Positions 52,201 to 63,715 of a DNA stretch of 64,000 nt are shown piece by piece (position 1 is the stretch's first letter; each line of letters opens with the position of its first letter). The notes below the pieces were generated by a model. It did no database searches. It saw nothing but the letters and a program-made list of their open reading frames with translations, and was not told the DNA's origin. The translations under genes were made by a program, and so were the position numbers. Source of the DNA: Filosporella fistucella (taxonomy: Eukaryota > Ascomycota > Leotiomycetes > Helotiales); assembly GCA_030077755.1 (NCBI GenBank), contig JAQJZZ010000010.1, forward strand, positions 2,108,001 through 2,172,000. Reading direction: 5' to 3'.

Positions 52201-52805
52201 ATACGTTCCAATCACATCGCCAGAGTTGAGTTCCAAGGTGTTTAAAGTGAACCATTGCACCGTACCTCCTCTCCCGCTTTCGACGTGCCATTTTAAGCAA
52301 ATCTAGCAGAGGACCTTGTATAAACTAAATCATATTAGCAATTGGAATTCGCGCTTCGGGGGAGGAGGGATCAAGTACGTTTCTGGTACTCGTAGTTAAC
52401 ACTTTACCAAGTTCGGGTTGCCCATCATCTCTCAAGCCGCCAGAAAAATCCTTTAAGTAAGAAACAACTGTACCCATACATGCTATAGGATCGCCATAGG
52501 CCCCATCAATACCACATGCTATGTCCGTAGCAAAATCTTGCAGCGTTTTTATATCATACGGAGTGATACCAGGATTTTCGAGTTTGTATCTATTAAGTAA
52601 AGGACTAAGTATTAGAAATGTCTTGCTTTAGATTGTGGAGGCCTTACTGTTTCCACATCGCCAGCATACGGCGATATCTCTTCAGCGTATGTGGTTCAAG
52701 AATTTTCTTGACTTCTTCCCCAGTAACAATGACATCTTTATTCTTTTCGGAGCCATTCTCACGGGCTCTCTTGAAGAACTCTTCGGGCGATTTGTGCTTT
52801 GGCAT
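49233..52805 (-). CDS. DUF3435 (FluG-type) tyrosine recombinase fused to C2H2 fingers and a chromodomain
   Basis: Multi-exon minus-strand gene of over 1000 residues. The start is MPKHKSPEEFFKRA (52805). DIKTLQDFATDIACG follows, then RIDLWGEIQANVFSSSRVGEYIEST (catalytic Arg), SYAVPPTNHDFRAEGL (H-x2-R), RMKYGGHTGENTHRDHYAS (His and candidate nucleophile Tyr) and LFRGLTVSRNPELWQSLP. This gives a full R, HxxR, H, Y set of a tyrosine recombinase. Then come C2H2-like fingers (CFFCSEWVVGNQAWESHCRDH; CPFC...HLSGH; CEDAF...HLQNVH), a Ser/Pro-rich linker and a C-terminal chromodomain (YWVKWKGYPEDDNSWV). Segments: 52805-52648 region, about 52590-52030, 51985-51511, 51486-49798, about 49760-49233. A stop near the joint at about 52320 is best explained by an intron. 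DUF3435 proteins include the captains of Starship elements. Confidence 0.75.
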
Positions 52806-53080
52806 CGTGAAGAGTCATGCAATAATGAGAGTAGAATATCCACAATAAAGTAATAGAAATGAAGTGGCGTGGAATGTGCGGTGTTGTCTGAAAAAGGAAA
52901 TTGGAAATAGCCTGGCAGTCGAGTTGAGAAGGAGGAATTTGGGCTTCGAATAGAGACAGGAGGATGACTTATAGGAAACCAGCAGCAAATCCCTCTCCTT
53001 GACTGAAACCTTCAGTTCCCACCACTGTGGGTAATTACCCATGACAGAACGTGGATCTATTTTCATAAGGATCCAGTTCA

Positions 53081-53116
53081 GGATCCCTGGGAGCCTTTTT
53101 GGGCTCCCCAGGGATC
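53081..53116. repeat. 15-bp inverted repeat with 6-base loop
   Basis: GGATCCCTGGGAGCC pairs with GGCTCCCCAGGGATC (one extra C) across TTTTTG, about 280 bp upstream of the recombinase start codon. Confidence 0.7.
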
Positions 53117-53215
53117 ATCGCCAAAACTTGACAAAAATGAAATGAAAAGGTCCTAGTCTATATCCGGCCTAATTAGAGATCAAATGTGTGAATGAGTAAT
53201 GGGTACTGCTTATGG

Positions 53216-53270
53216 GCTGCTCAGGGGCTGCTCAGGTTGCTCAGGTGAGCTGGGTGAGCTGGGCGAGGAG
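53216..53270 (+). repeat. Short tandem repeat, GCTCAGG and GAGCTGG words
   Basis: GCTGCTCAGGGGCTGCTCAGG, then GTTGCTCAGG and GTGAGCTGGGTGAGCTGGGC follow one another. Confidence 0.6.
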
Positions 53271-53290
53271 AGGGTGAGCCGAGGGTGATT

Positions 53291-56023
53291 AGCGCCTGAG
53301 TAGAAGCGGCGAGCTGACTAACCGACCTTGGGACGAAGAAAAAAAAAGTTGTGTTCAACTGCCGAAGTAAGTAAATACACTCGGTAATTCTTGAAAAATG
53401 AGACTTTCGCCATAGTGAAGGTCGTTCTTGATGCGCTGCCACTGGCTGTAATCAAAAGAAAATGAAGGCAGCTGAAGAGACAGCAAGCAAGATGATAGAG
53501 AATCGCTTGGAACTTGACGTGAGGATTCCAGATCTTATACCCCATTCTACTCTATCTCTCCGACCCCACCGTCCCGTAGATCAGCATGTCAACGTCCTTA
53601 CTACTCATCTAGTCGGCCCGTCAATTGGTGGACCTCCATTATCGCGATTGGTATTACGGAGCCTCTCCAAAGCACAGCTATATTCCACCAATACGCTCTT
53701 TCAATGTTATGGGGACGGGAGCGTAGCTTCGAAATCTCAAAGCCGTGATCCAGCGCTGTGGAGAGCCGGTCGCGTTCTGGGGTCTCCAAGACTCATATTC
53801 GGCACTACGGCACTGATACACTGACACGCTGTGGAGTGGACTCGGGGTCCCCATTAGAAAAGCCAGTGGAGCACCATGGAGAATCTCGAAAGGAAGCGCG
53901 AGTCTCAGATACAAATCTTCCGCAAAGCTTAACAAGATGTGGTTGATAATGGGGCAGTGATATAATTGCAAATTTTCCAGCGACTTTTGATACGAGGTTC
54001 TGCCTGTCGTAGATGGCTGACGCTCACAGGGTATTGATTGGAGAGGACAAGGTGCCGAGAGTGCTTATCCACCTTCAAGCTTTGGTGGCGACAATGCTTG
54101 CTTGTGAGGCGGTCGCTTGTGAGAAGCTTTCGTCTTTTCTCCGAACTGCTTTAGGACCATCGCGCGAGAGGCTTTTGGTTATCGTGCTTGATAATGGTGG
54201 GTGCTGCGAATTCACAACATCATCCTCAAAATCGGAAGATCAGCTTGCTAGCCGATATCAAGAGCAATTATCTGCCAAATAGAGCGTATTGTGCTGCTCT
54301 TTGTTCTTGACGTTCTCCATGGAATTTTCCATATAAGTCATTCCTCCCCGAGTTTCTGGCCTGATCCAAGTGGATTTCGGCCATGTGAATGTCTTGCGTT
54401 GACATGCGATCCCGGCCAAGAAATGAATTTGAGATTGATACTCTGGGTAGCAGAGCATTGTCATTTTGTCCAGCTTCGAGATGCAGGGAATTTATCGTCA
54501 CACGTATGGGGTTGCAAAAGCTTGATGAAATTGCGTACTATTGGCTTCACAAGAAGGGGACATAGAAGAATGCTTCATGGTGCTTGAAGAGATCATGTTT
54601 GGGAGAAACTATTCAGATCGGCCACCAACCAGCTGTGTTCTGCTTTTGCTCAATCTCTCGCTTGGCAAATTGAACAGGGCACGCCTGGCACGTAAGATTA
54701 CCATGCAGGTTCTCGTTAGCGATGAAGTCACCTATGTAGTCCTTTCAAACTCGACACGCATCACGATGTATACTAAATCAGTTCCAATAAAGTATATATT
54801 CTTCACACCCTCAATTGGCACCTATCCCGTGTCAGGACATGAACTGCACTATGCGGATACCGCGCAGTATCAGAACAATGCAGTAGAGCTGTGTGGCGAA
54901 CCAAGAAAGCAGTTGTGCAATCCAGAATTCTAAGTCTAAATCAATTTACCACGACTTCCAAAGTTTTCAATGCATTCCTCAACTTCCTTCCTATAAGGTC
55001 TTTTCTTAAATTAGCCGTGCCGTGTGCGAGATGGCAGAAGTCTAGCTGACAGTAGAACTGAGAGGAAGCTTCTAGCGCAGTGCGTCCTTCAAGGTCAGCA
55101 TCTGAGAGTTATAGACGGCGTTCTGCTCATTCAATATTAAACGATTACTTCTCCCGAGAAATAATACTGAAAACGAGAATTAGAGTACGGCAACAACGTA
55201 TGTGGGTGTTTAGCTCCATAAAAACATATCAAGTATTGGAGTGGAAGCAGTTTCACGGCGTAGCTTTCGCGAGGTCTGAAACCTACCAGAGTAGAATTTC
55301 AGGGCTTTTAAGTTCCCATTGCTAGTAGTACAGACCCGATATTGATAAAGACGAAATCACGAGAGGCAACAGCCCCTGATATTTCAAATCAGTACATATG
55401 GTTAGGCTTGGGGGCATGAAAGAGACTATCATTGCCACCTCTTCTCCTATACTTCTGATGTACCTCTCTTCAAATCCGAAGCCTTCTGTTCACAGATTAA
55501 TGTGAATGGGTGACAGTAAAACAGCGTGATAGTTCTCAACTGTCTGGAAGTGTAGGCCGAAATGCCAGGCAATGTAATGGAATACGCCTTGGGTTCAGAT
55601 GAAGGTTGCGCCGCAATGTAAAATATGCAATATTGAATAATTCCGTAATCTTTCAAGTCGTATATGTTCACAACGGGGATCGAAAAGCAAACAGACCATT
55701 GCTATTGAACCAAGTTCTGTTTCAAACACAGGATTGGGTTGGTGCAAGCATTGCAGCTGAGTCGGTACAATGTTAAGAGCGCTGAAGAAAAAAAGAGTGT
55801 CAAACACATTGTCTATCTTTCATATATTCTAATGTTCTTGCATGGAAAGGACAAACTTCTAGTGAAAACTTGACCCCAACAAGTAAAGAACGATTGCCCA
55901 AGTGAAAAACATCCAGCAATAAGTATATCTAGAACACTTCAGGTGAACAAAAATATAGGATTTAGAACCCCCTGGACTTCTATCTCCTGAAGCTGAAATC
56001 TATCACCAACTTCAACACCTCCT
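53291..56023. other. Gene-poor region
   Basis: Several short open frames on both strands (for example plus 54013-54282 and 54541-54933) lack recognisable domains, and I do not support them as genes. No element end was found. Confidence 0.35.
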
Positions 56024-57211
56024 TCAAACTTTCTTCTGCTTCTCTCCCACTGCCAATTTCCACGCCTCCTCAATAAAGAAAGTCCTACTCTTCACCAACC
56101 ACACCACCCAACTCGGCACTCTCCATCCAAAGATGGCACCAACACCTCCATTCGGACCAATAGGCACAAATTGCATATCCTTTGTGATCTGTTTATATTT
56201 TTGTTCCTTCAGTCCCTCTCCAGCTTTATACCCCTTCTTATGTTTCGCAATTTCGTTCAGGTCAAACCAGATAGAGTAGCCAAGTGCGGGGATAGAAAAT
56301 GTAGCGTCCATGATTCCACCATTTGAATAAGAAGCTGCGTCGCCGATGCTGTAGATCCCGTCTGGGGCTTTGGTGGTGCGAAGGGTAATGCTATTTGTTG
56401 CCACGCGGTGGTTTTCATCGAGCCAGGCGGTAGGGAGGAAAGTGGTGTTGGGCTTGCCGCCTGTGATATCAAGGTAGATGTCTACTATTCTCGAAGTACC
56501 ATCGTTGAAGAATACTTCCGTCTTTCCATTCGTTGTTACGGTTGAGGACTTGACTCTCAAATTGTGAATCACCCTCACGCCCAACGCTTGAAGTTGATTC
56601 TCGGCTGCCTTGCCAACGTTTTTGTTGTTTAGCCGTGGTAGGAGATGAGTGGTGCCAGAGAGAAGTGTGATGTCTTTGCCTTTATAGATGGAGGCTATTT
56701 CTCCTGCTGTCTCGATGCCAGTTGCTCCGCCTCCGACTATGAAAATGGATTGCGCCGCTGGAAGACGACGGTGAATGTCCCCAAAAGCTTTCTTTGACTT
56801 GCTGTAGCTGCCTTGGATCGTCCACAGAGGGCTTGAGCTTGTCGTACCTGTGGCTATGACTAGCGAATCATAGTGAATCGATTTGCTAGAAACGGTATCT
56901 GAATCAGAAACAGTGATGAGCTTTGCCGTCTCGTCGAGAGCTACAGCTTCACCTTTGACGAAAGTGAAGTCAGATGGTTTGTAATCCTTGAAGCCATCCT
57001 TGATCGAATGGAATAACTTCTCTGTGTAGTCAGGGGAGATAAGTGCTCGTGGTGCGGCGATCTTGAAGAACGTGTGATCGGAGGGTGAGATTAGGGTGAC
57101 CTTGTACCCCTCACTGTCCGAGGAATTTAGACGGGGAACAACATGGTGAAGCAGGTAGTGAGCGATGGAGACTCCTGAAAAGTTCCCACCTATGACTACG
57201 ATGTTATGCAT
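56024..57211 (-). CDS. AMID-like FAD/NAD(P)H oxidoreductase (apoptosis-inducing factor family)
   Basis: 395 residues from the ATG at 57211; the frame stays open upstream to 57298 but without an ATG there. The first Rossmann motif is at the start (NIVVIGGNFSGVSIAHYLL) for FAD. The second is in the middle (IFIVGGGATGIETAGEIA) for NAD(P)H. A third conserved motif (GIYSIGDAASY) binds the flavin near the C-terminus. A final membrane-associating helix region (VPSWVVWLVKSRTFFIEEAW) follows. This matches the AMID/FSP1/NDH-2-like group, which reduces quinones or acts in oxidative stress and cell death. No mitochondrial presequence is clear. Single exon and apparently intact. Confidence 0.85.
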   Translation of the reverse strand: MHNIVVIGGNFSGVSIAHYLLHHVVPRLNSSDSEGYKVTLISPSDHTFFKIAAPRALISPDYTEKLFHSIKDGFKDYKPSDFTFVKGEAVALDETAKLITVSDSDTVSSKSIHYDSLVIATGTTSSSPLWTIQGSYSKSKKAFGDIHRRLPAAQSIFIVGGGATGIETAGEIASIYKGKDITLLSGTTHLLPRLNNKNVGKAAENQLQALGVRVIHNLRVKSSTVTTNGKTEVFFNDGTSRIVDIYLDITGGKPNTTFLPTAWLDENHRVATNSITLRTTKAPDGIYSIGDAASYSNGGIMDATFSIPALGYSIWFDLNEIAKHKKGYKAGEGLKEQKYKQITKDMQFVPIGPNGGVGAIFGWRVPSWVVWLVKSRTFFIEEAWKLAVGEKQKKV

Positions 57212-57750
57212 CCTGGAGGCTTCTGTCAAATTTGGTGTTCTTGGTTCAGCTAAAGTGACTGCTTGAGACTTTGCTCTTTGTAGAATGTGAAATGGCACTT
57301 TAGTTAATGCGCAGTAAAAGTCTTGGAATATTAAGGCAACAATCTATCAATAGTAGCCTATGAATATGAAATGCAATCGAATGGAGCAGGTTGACAAAAT
57401 GAGACGCAGAGAAAGGATGAGCAGTGAGGCATACATACCATATATATAACAGCGTGAAAAGAGGAAACATGGGAACGCAGATTGTGCTTTGAAATCATTT
57501 GAGGTATAGATTTGAAGGAGATGATTACATTTTAACGCCCACAAGGCGCCATTGATATTGGATAAAAGTCCAACTTGTGATTGCTGTTTCGCAACGAGAC
57601 AAATTTCTAAAGACATAGTGGTGCAGTGTAAATTATTTGTTGGTGCAGTGTAGACTTATAATTTTGCTGACAAAAGCTCAGAGCCGGTGCAGTGCAGGCG
57701 AGAACTCTGGTGCAATGTAAGCCAAGCCACCCTGATATCGCGTAATCGAC
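57212..57750. promoter_or_regulatory. Divergent promoter region
   Basis: Between the AMID-like gene and the regulator gene. It contains several GGTGCAGTG/GGTGCAATG words at 57620-57715, spaced 20-45 bp apart, which could be chance repeats or binding sites. Confidence 0.3.
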
Positions 57751-59542
57751 ATGCAACTCAACCTCTCCTCTTGCAATCAAACAACAACCTCCGACACAAT
57801 TGCGGTACCTGATATTGAGACTAAACGGTCCTTATTACCAGTCAATATGCCTTCAGCTACGACCCGACAGACCGAATTGCTCCACTATCTACCGGAACAT
57901 CGTGTCCTCATTTGCAAAGAGTGTCGGTATGCGATACAGCCGTCCGCCGTCTCTCGCCATCTCAAGGAACTGCACCATATTTACCGCTCCGAGCGGCAGG
58001 AACTGCTTGAATATGTTCAGACGCTAGATCTGGCCAGTCCTGGAGATGTCATACTTCCACACCATAAGACTCCTATCCCTTGGCTTCCAGTTCACAACGG
58101 ATTTGTGTGTGGAGCCGAAGGCTGCGGTCACCTTTGTGTTGCTGAAAAACGGCTAAAAGCGCACTGGGCAACTGTTCATCGATCAAATGTCGAACCTACT
58201 GTAAGCTCCTAGTCTCTGATATTCCTCAGCCTCTTCCCTAGCCAAGATATCCTGTATCTTGTCCGTCCTCTAGTGAGCACTGTTTTGCCTCGGAATCAAG
58301 AAGCCAAGATACATTCCGACAATCTATCTTCACTGTCTGTTTGATCTTTGATATAAATCATCTGTCTCCTACTCCCGACCTTGCTCGAGGTCCGTTCTGA
58401 CATTTAAGCAGTCCGCTGGCTCCGTTTCTTGGCGCCCAGTAAACTTGCAAACGTTCTTTCGCGGAAATCAGTTGAGATATTTTATCGTCTCAAACGATGA
58501 TGTGCCCCCAATAGAGCCTGAGCCAGAACAATTACCAACACCTGATAGCCAAGACTGCAGTCACCAATGCAGTCCTACATCTATGCCGTGCCTTCCTACT
58601 GATTGGGATTCCGCTGATGTTGACCTCATGAAACATTTTATGTCGTCTACATTCTATGATCTTGGGCATTCTCTTGAAATTCAACAGCTATGGCAAACAA
58701 CTATGCCGGAGCTATCATTTCGGCATGATTTCCTCAAACATGGAATTTTGGCATGTGCAGCTCTTCACCTCGCTCATCTCAATCCAGCCGAAAAGAAGCA
58801 ATACCACTTTAAAGCCGCTTGGCACCAGAATCAAGGCCTTCCATTATTCAGGGCAGCAATTGCAAGCCCAACGATTGAGAACTGTAATGCCTTACTCGGA
58901 TTCTCTCAACTCTTGATCATCCATTGCCTAGCAGCCGAGGAACAGGATGATAGTCTTCTTCTTGTTGGAGGCTCCCATGATTCTGGGCTTCCAGATTGGC
59001 TTCATGTTATCCGTGGGAGTTGCATGATCTTCAAAAGTGTCTGGAGATACATGGGAGTCGGTGTATTTGCGCCGCTTGTTTCTCAAGGAGTCCATGGAGA
59101 AAGTTACCCCCTGTTGCCTGTTAACCCTTTTCACGAGCAGCGACTTCAAGCTTTGGCTACACTGCCTCTTCTCTCAGATACCACAATTGATCCCATTTGT
59201 GGAGAAAATCCTGGCTGCCCATTCACCGTTGCACTCGTCGAGCTTTCAAAAGCTTTTCAAAGTGCGCAAACAGCTCAATCAATGTCCGAGTATTCAGTTT
59301 GGCATGCGGTGCATCTCTGGCCAGCGCGGATCCCCGATAGTTTCCTTGAGGGGTTGAAAGCGAGAGATCCTCCCGCTCTCGTGTTGCTTGCCCACTACTC
59401 CATTCTCCTTGAACCATTCGACTCGCATTGGTACATGTTTGAATACAGGAAGCGATTGCTCTCCCGTATCTTTGATCAGTTGGATGACAAATGGAGGCCG
59501 TACCTGCAGTGGCCGATGGAAGAAGCTGGACTCCATATCTGA
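57751..59542 (+). CDS. OrsD-type zinc finger plus fungal transcription factor domain
   Basis: Exons 57751-58200 and 58412-59542 join in phase 0 to 526 residues. Residues about 45-145 carry two Cys/His modules of the OrsD/DUF3505 type (VLICKECRYAIQPSAVSRHLKELHH and GFVCGAEGCGHLCVAEKRLKAHWATVH). The joint text WRPVNLQTFFRGNQLRYFIV is typical of this family. The remainder (LMKHFMSSTFYDLG, FLKHGILACAALHLAHL, and a WP.RIPDSFLEGL end) is the regulatory region of C6-type fungal transcription factors related to Upc2-like proteins, but the Zn2Cys6 cluster is replaced by the OrsD-type fingers. Probably a nuclear regulator; the target is unknown. An alternative start is the ATG at 57847. Confidence 0.75.
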
Positions 59543-60307
59543 GCCAGTTGTCTGGAATCAACAGAATGGCACGCTTGCAGGAATTCTTGGTGCCAGACAA
59601 TGATGATGAAAAATCACCTTGAGTCATGCCAACAGGTGCAGCAGTGCTGTCTTGATAAGATGAAATTTTATCAGTCACGTAGCCGGCATCACAACCCATT
59701 CTCAATCAGAAATTGAGGGCATCCCTCAGCTGGGTTTTAGCGACGAAAACCGGCCTCGAGCCTTGACATGTGCAACAAACTATCAATCACACGTGATGTG
59801 GCCTGTGATTGATTGGTTTGAGCACTACCAAACCATATCATCCGCCGTTATTGCGCAGTATCAATCATTAGCGGAAGACTCCTCAATTCCAATAAAGCAG
59901 GTAGAGGCCTGCTCACAAGATGGTTCTGGAAGCGTGGAAGACCTGATTTGGAATATTATTGGAATGGTCAAGACGTTGCGTCCACGAAAGCTGCGCGGCA
60001 CATTTTGGATGAATCGCTCACCTTATATACGATCACCCATGTGGCGGTCGACAAGTATTCATTCCTTGATTCATCTGCATGCTCTTTTCCTGGTTCACAT
60101 CGAGCTGGGTGATTCATATCGAGCTGGGTGATTCAAACAGAGCTGGGCTATTGCTTCCATCGTGCCAGAATTTTCCTATATAAGCTTCCCACTTTCCGGA
60201 GCTAATCGTTACTTTCTAGCATCTACCACAATTTCCTCACTCCATCAGAGCGACACAAAATCAAAACATTTTGATACCAAACACAGAGAATTTACCGCTT
60301 AGCAAAT
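59543..60307. promoter_or_regulatory. Intergenic region with promoter of the next gene
   Basis: A direct repeat, CATATCGAGCTGGGTGATTCA followed by a diverged third copy (CAGAGCTGGGCTATT), lies at about 60095-60150. CTATATAAGC at about 60175 is a good TATA candidate, some 130 bp before the start codon at 60308. Confidence 0.45.
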
Positions 60308-62381
60308 ATGGACAAGACATGGCGAAGGTTTTACAGTATGAGGCCCATTCTGGAGCCGGAAGTGGGGTACTCCAAAAATCTCCGCTGTTCTCAATGTGGT
60401 CCCACTAGTATGTTGCTTCTGCCCGCGGCAGTCTCTAGATCTAATAGTGATAGGTTTAACCCGAAGGCAGCGTATATTTCAGTGCGATCTGAACCTAGTC
60501 AACTACATGCTAGGAAAAGTGGACCGTGATTCATTCGGATCGACCGTCGAAGCTGCCTTGAATAACCACACGATCGCGAATAGTCTCACTTGCATGATAG
60601 AATCTCTGTGGAGAGATACCCTGCCTCGCTATCCTTTTACGGTAGACGACGTCACTCTCAAAAGTTTACAATTTCTGAGATGTCTCCTTCTCGCCTTTGG
60701 AGGCGTCGAAATCTGGGTAGAGTTTAAACAGACGGTTTCGGATGGGCTTATTAAACATATCCGAGAACTGCTGTACCCCACAAGCCCCACCAGTTGCTCT
60801 GCTCAATACCTCGACGACTTGTGTCTTTCGATCATACATATTCAAGAAATTGTGAACCATCTTGTCAGCCTTTCGAAGAACGGAAGTCCTTGGGAACAAA
60901 AGGGAGTATTCGGATTCGTTCCTGGATTCAATGTCTATGTACTTGACAGGAAGCCTACTACTATTACAGCCCTGAAGGAAATTGTGGAGAACGCCTTTTC
61001 GGGGCTTGGACATATTTATGAAATGTCAGGATACAAGCCCTTTTCTGATGAGGATGAAGGCGGCGAAACGGAAATTTTCATACATACCTCTACACCTAAG
61101 TTTGTCGGGCAGAAGCCTCAGAAGCTCTGCACCGAAAAGCCTAGAGCACAATATAACCCCACAGACTGCGATAAGCCTTCAGGGTCTCATCGTCGGAATA
61201 GTGGCCCAGGATTCCCATCTCAGTGCGGCGAGTCTAGCACACAAAAGCCTCGAGAGATTGTGGGGCAAATCTTGTCGTCACCACTTGTTTCAGACCTGTT
61301 CAAGACAACAGAAAGCTTAGGCTTGATCTCAGAAAATTTCATTTCGGAACTTTCAGCGAGGTTGAATGGAGACACCAGCATGATTGAAGCCGTTATTGTT
61401 CAAGGCGATGACCTAATATTTTGTCTCAGTAGGGCTTTCTTTCATGAAGCATGCAAGGCAGTGACCTGTCGAGTCCTTTGGCTACGTGATGAAGACGATA
61501 CAACCGATGTTGTGTGCTTTATCAGGGTCATGAAGGCAAAGCTCGAGTGTGAAGCAGCCAAAGCCGTTGATGGATACATTGACTCTGAGACGAAGTCGAA
61601 TGCGGAAGACAAGTTTCAATGTTGCGACTGTGACTTTAATACTGGACCTACCGTTGATTCCGAGATCCGAAAGGATGACCAAAACCCCAAGTGTAACACT
61701 TCAAATGCTTCCTTGAGCGGTGGCCGAAAACTAATTAGTCTCCTGACACAGAAGGGTAGTGGTGCAGAAGAATTACTCTCTTGGCTTGAAGGCCCCGAAG
61801 CCGATCCTGAAAGCATTGATTGCGCTGTTGTTTTGTCAATCTGCAACATTATTTACATTGGGAGGAGACAGACCATCGACGGCCTAGGACTGGACTATGA
61901 GCTGCTCTGGGTGCGTCCAGTGAACGGAGAAACAGATCTTGCGGATCTTATCAAGAGTCTGATGCGAGAGAGAAAAGCTGCAAAGTCCCGAGTGAGTGCT
62001 AATCTCAGCGAGTTGGCCACCGTTGCGACAACAAAGGCTGAGAGTAAGGAGCCGGTGTCTTCGAAAACTTCTCCAAATGAGGCTCCAGTTCACGCAGAAG
62101 GTTCAATTATTCAGAAAGCGACGGATACAAAGCAGGCTGTTCTTCAACTAGCCGCCTTTCTAGAATCGCTACCATCCAGCGGCGAAATACCAACACCACC
62201 TATTCCTTCTAAATCCGCAGTGACAGATAGCATCACTACTACCGATGCATTTTCTGCTGAGTCAGAAGCTCTCAAAGTCGATATTCCTGATGAGGAATTC
62301 AGTGTGCTTTCTCTGTCTTCAGGCAGCAACACTGTCTCGCCAGTTAGTACAGAGAGTGACATGACTGATTATAGAAATTAG
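60308..62381 (+). CDS. Hypothetical protein, 677 residues
   Basis: Exon 1 (60308-60407) and exon 2 (60448-62381) join in phase over a 40-bp intron (GTATGT...AATAG). The start has LRCSQCGPT directly before the joint and FQCDLN after it. Helical regions follow (about 70-190), then FGFVPGFNVYVL, a polar linker, a second folded part (about 295-390) with Cys-rich FQCCDCDFN near 415, and a Ser/Thr/Ala-rich, probably disordered C-terminus. The C-x2-C pairs might bind a metal. I do not recognise the family. Intact, long and with a TATA-like box, so a real gene. Confidence 0.65.
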
Positions 62382-62950
62382 TCAGAAGTACATATGGAGA
62401 AAATACAGAGCGGAGAGATACTTCAGGTATGGTGGGCAATCTGCGTGCATCTTTTTATTGCCTGACCTTCTCTAAAATGTACAATAGAAGAATGGTTTGA
62501 AAAACACTTCACTGGAAATGCCTTCGTGATACAATCGCGATGAACTGAATGTACCAGATGAGGGCGATATAGATTCTTGCTAATTTTGTGCAATTCGAGT
62601 TGGGACATTTCCCAAAAATCGATTTGGATTTGGTAAGATTAGCCGATTTATACAATGAGCACCTTATATGATACTTTCATAATGTGAGGGAGAACCACAC
62701 TGACAAACTACCCCAGATCGCATCCAGACAATACCAACTAGCCATGTGCTGACCTGTAACATATCATCTCGAGTAAGAAGCAATATCCATACTAATACGG
62801 AGGTTTTAACTTTTTGAATTTCCTATACCAGCCATAAACGCCATCGACTGATCATTCAACCCACAAACAGAGCGAGCCATGCCAGCCCAAAATATGATAC
62901 ACGCCCTACCACGTATCTTGTCTATCCAAGCAGCAATCCACATGCCCACT
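62382..62950. other. Convergent intergenic region
   Basis: 3' regions of two convergent genes. Only short open frames, none supported. Confidence 0.4.
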
Positions 62951-63715
62951 TCAAACTCTCACGTTCCTCCCCTCTTTCTCCACAACCTTTACCAGCTCCT
63001 TGTAAACCTCTTTAAAGTCCTCTTCCCCTTCTATCGTCTCGTCCTTCTTCTTTCCCTGTCGCTCTGCGCTCACCATCACTACACTGGTTGGTCTCTTGGT
63101 GTTTCCTGCTGCACCGAGTTCTGCACGCGAAGTTACGAAGATATATGGAACGTTGTGGTCTTCGCACAGGACGGGAATGTGGGAGATGACGTCCATGGGT
63201 GAGATGTCTGCTGCGAGGATAACGACACCGGGGAAGCTGGCAGAGGATTGCACGCCTTGGGGAGATTTTCGAAGGGCTTTGACGACCTCTTTGACACCGC
63301 GTTTTAGGGTTTTGTTTTTCGCAGCTGTAATTCCTTAATTAGCTTCTGGACTCCCTCTTTAGGTGCAATAGGAACATAATTGCAGGTTTCGTGCAGGAGG
63401 AGACTTACCTTTTTTAACACCTTTCAACACCTTCTTCGTGACTTTTTCATCTGCAAGCGGGTTCGCGAATGGCACCAAAGCTCCTACAGGCTTCACCAAT
63501 ACAACGACATCTTTCCCAGATTCCTCAGTGATCACCATTTTAACCTCCTCATCCTCCTTCGGCGCCGCCTTAGCTACCTCCTCGATCGCCGCAGCAATAT
63601 TATCCCCATTAAGCTTGCTCTTCTTGTCCTTCTTGCTTTTCTTCACGCCATCACTCTCGCTGCGCTTTTCCTTCTTCTCCTTCTTGTCGCGCTTCTCGGA
63701 TCTTTCTTTGCCCAT
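62951..63715 (-). CDS. NHP2: NHP2, H/ACA snoRNP protein (L7Ae family)
   Basis: Exons 63409-63715 and 62951-63324 (minus strand) join in phase through an 84-bp intron (GTAAGT...TTACAG) to 226 residues. The N-terminal 40 residues are Lys-rich (KKEKKEKRSESDG, KKSKKDKKSK), a likely nucleolar signal. The L7Ae core follows: PFANPLADEKVTKKVLKGVKK at the joint, LKRGVKEVVKALRK, GVVILAADISPMDVISHIPVLCEDHNVPYIFV and SRAELGAA. NHP2 binds the kink-turn-like part of H/ACA guide RNAs for pseudouridylation of rRNA and is essential in yeast. The long acidic/basic N-terminus is common in filamentous fungi. This is the clearest housekeeping gene of the window. Confidence 0.93.

Larger units (their letters stand above)
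52806..53290. promoter_or_regulatory. 5' region of the recombinase gene with hairpin and minisatellite
   Basis: Upstream DNA of the recombinase gene. It contains the inverted repeat at 53081-53116 and GCTCAGG/GAGCTGG repeats at 53216-53270. If the gene is an element captain, the element end should lie here or a little further right. Confidence 0.3.

Noticed and set aside
53462..54933. Open frames in the 53-55 kb region
   Set aside because: No motif, no consistent splice sites and mixed strands; not enough to call a gene.
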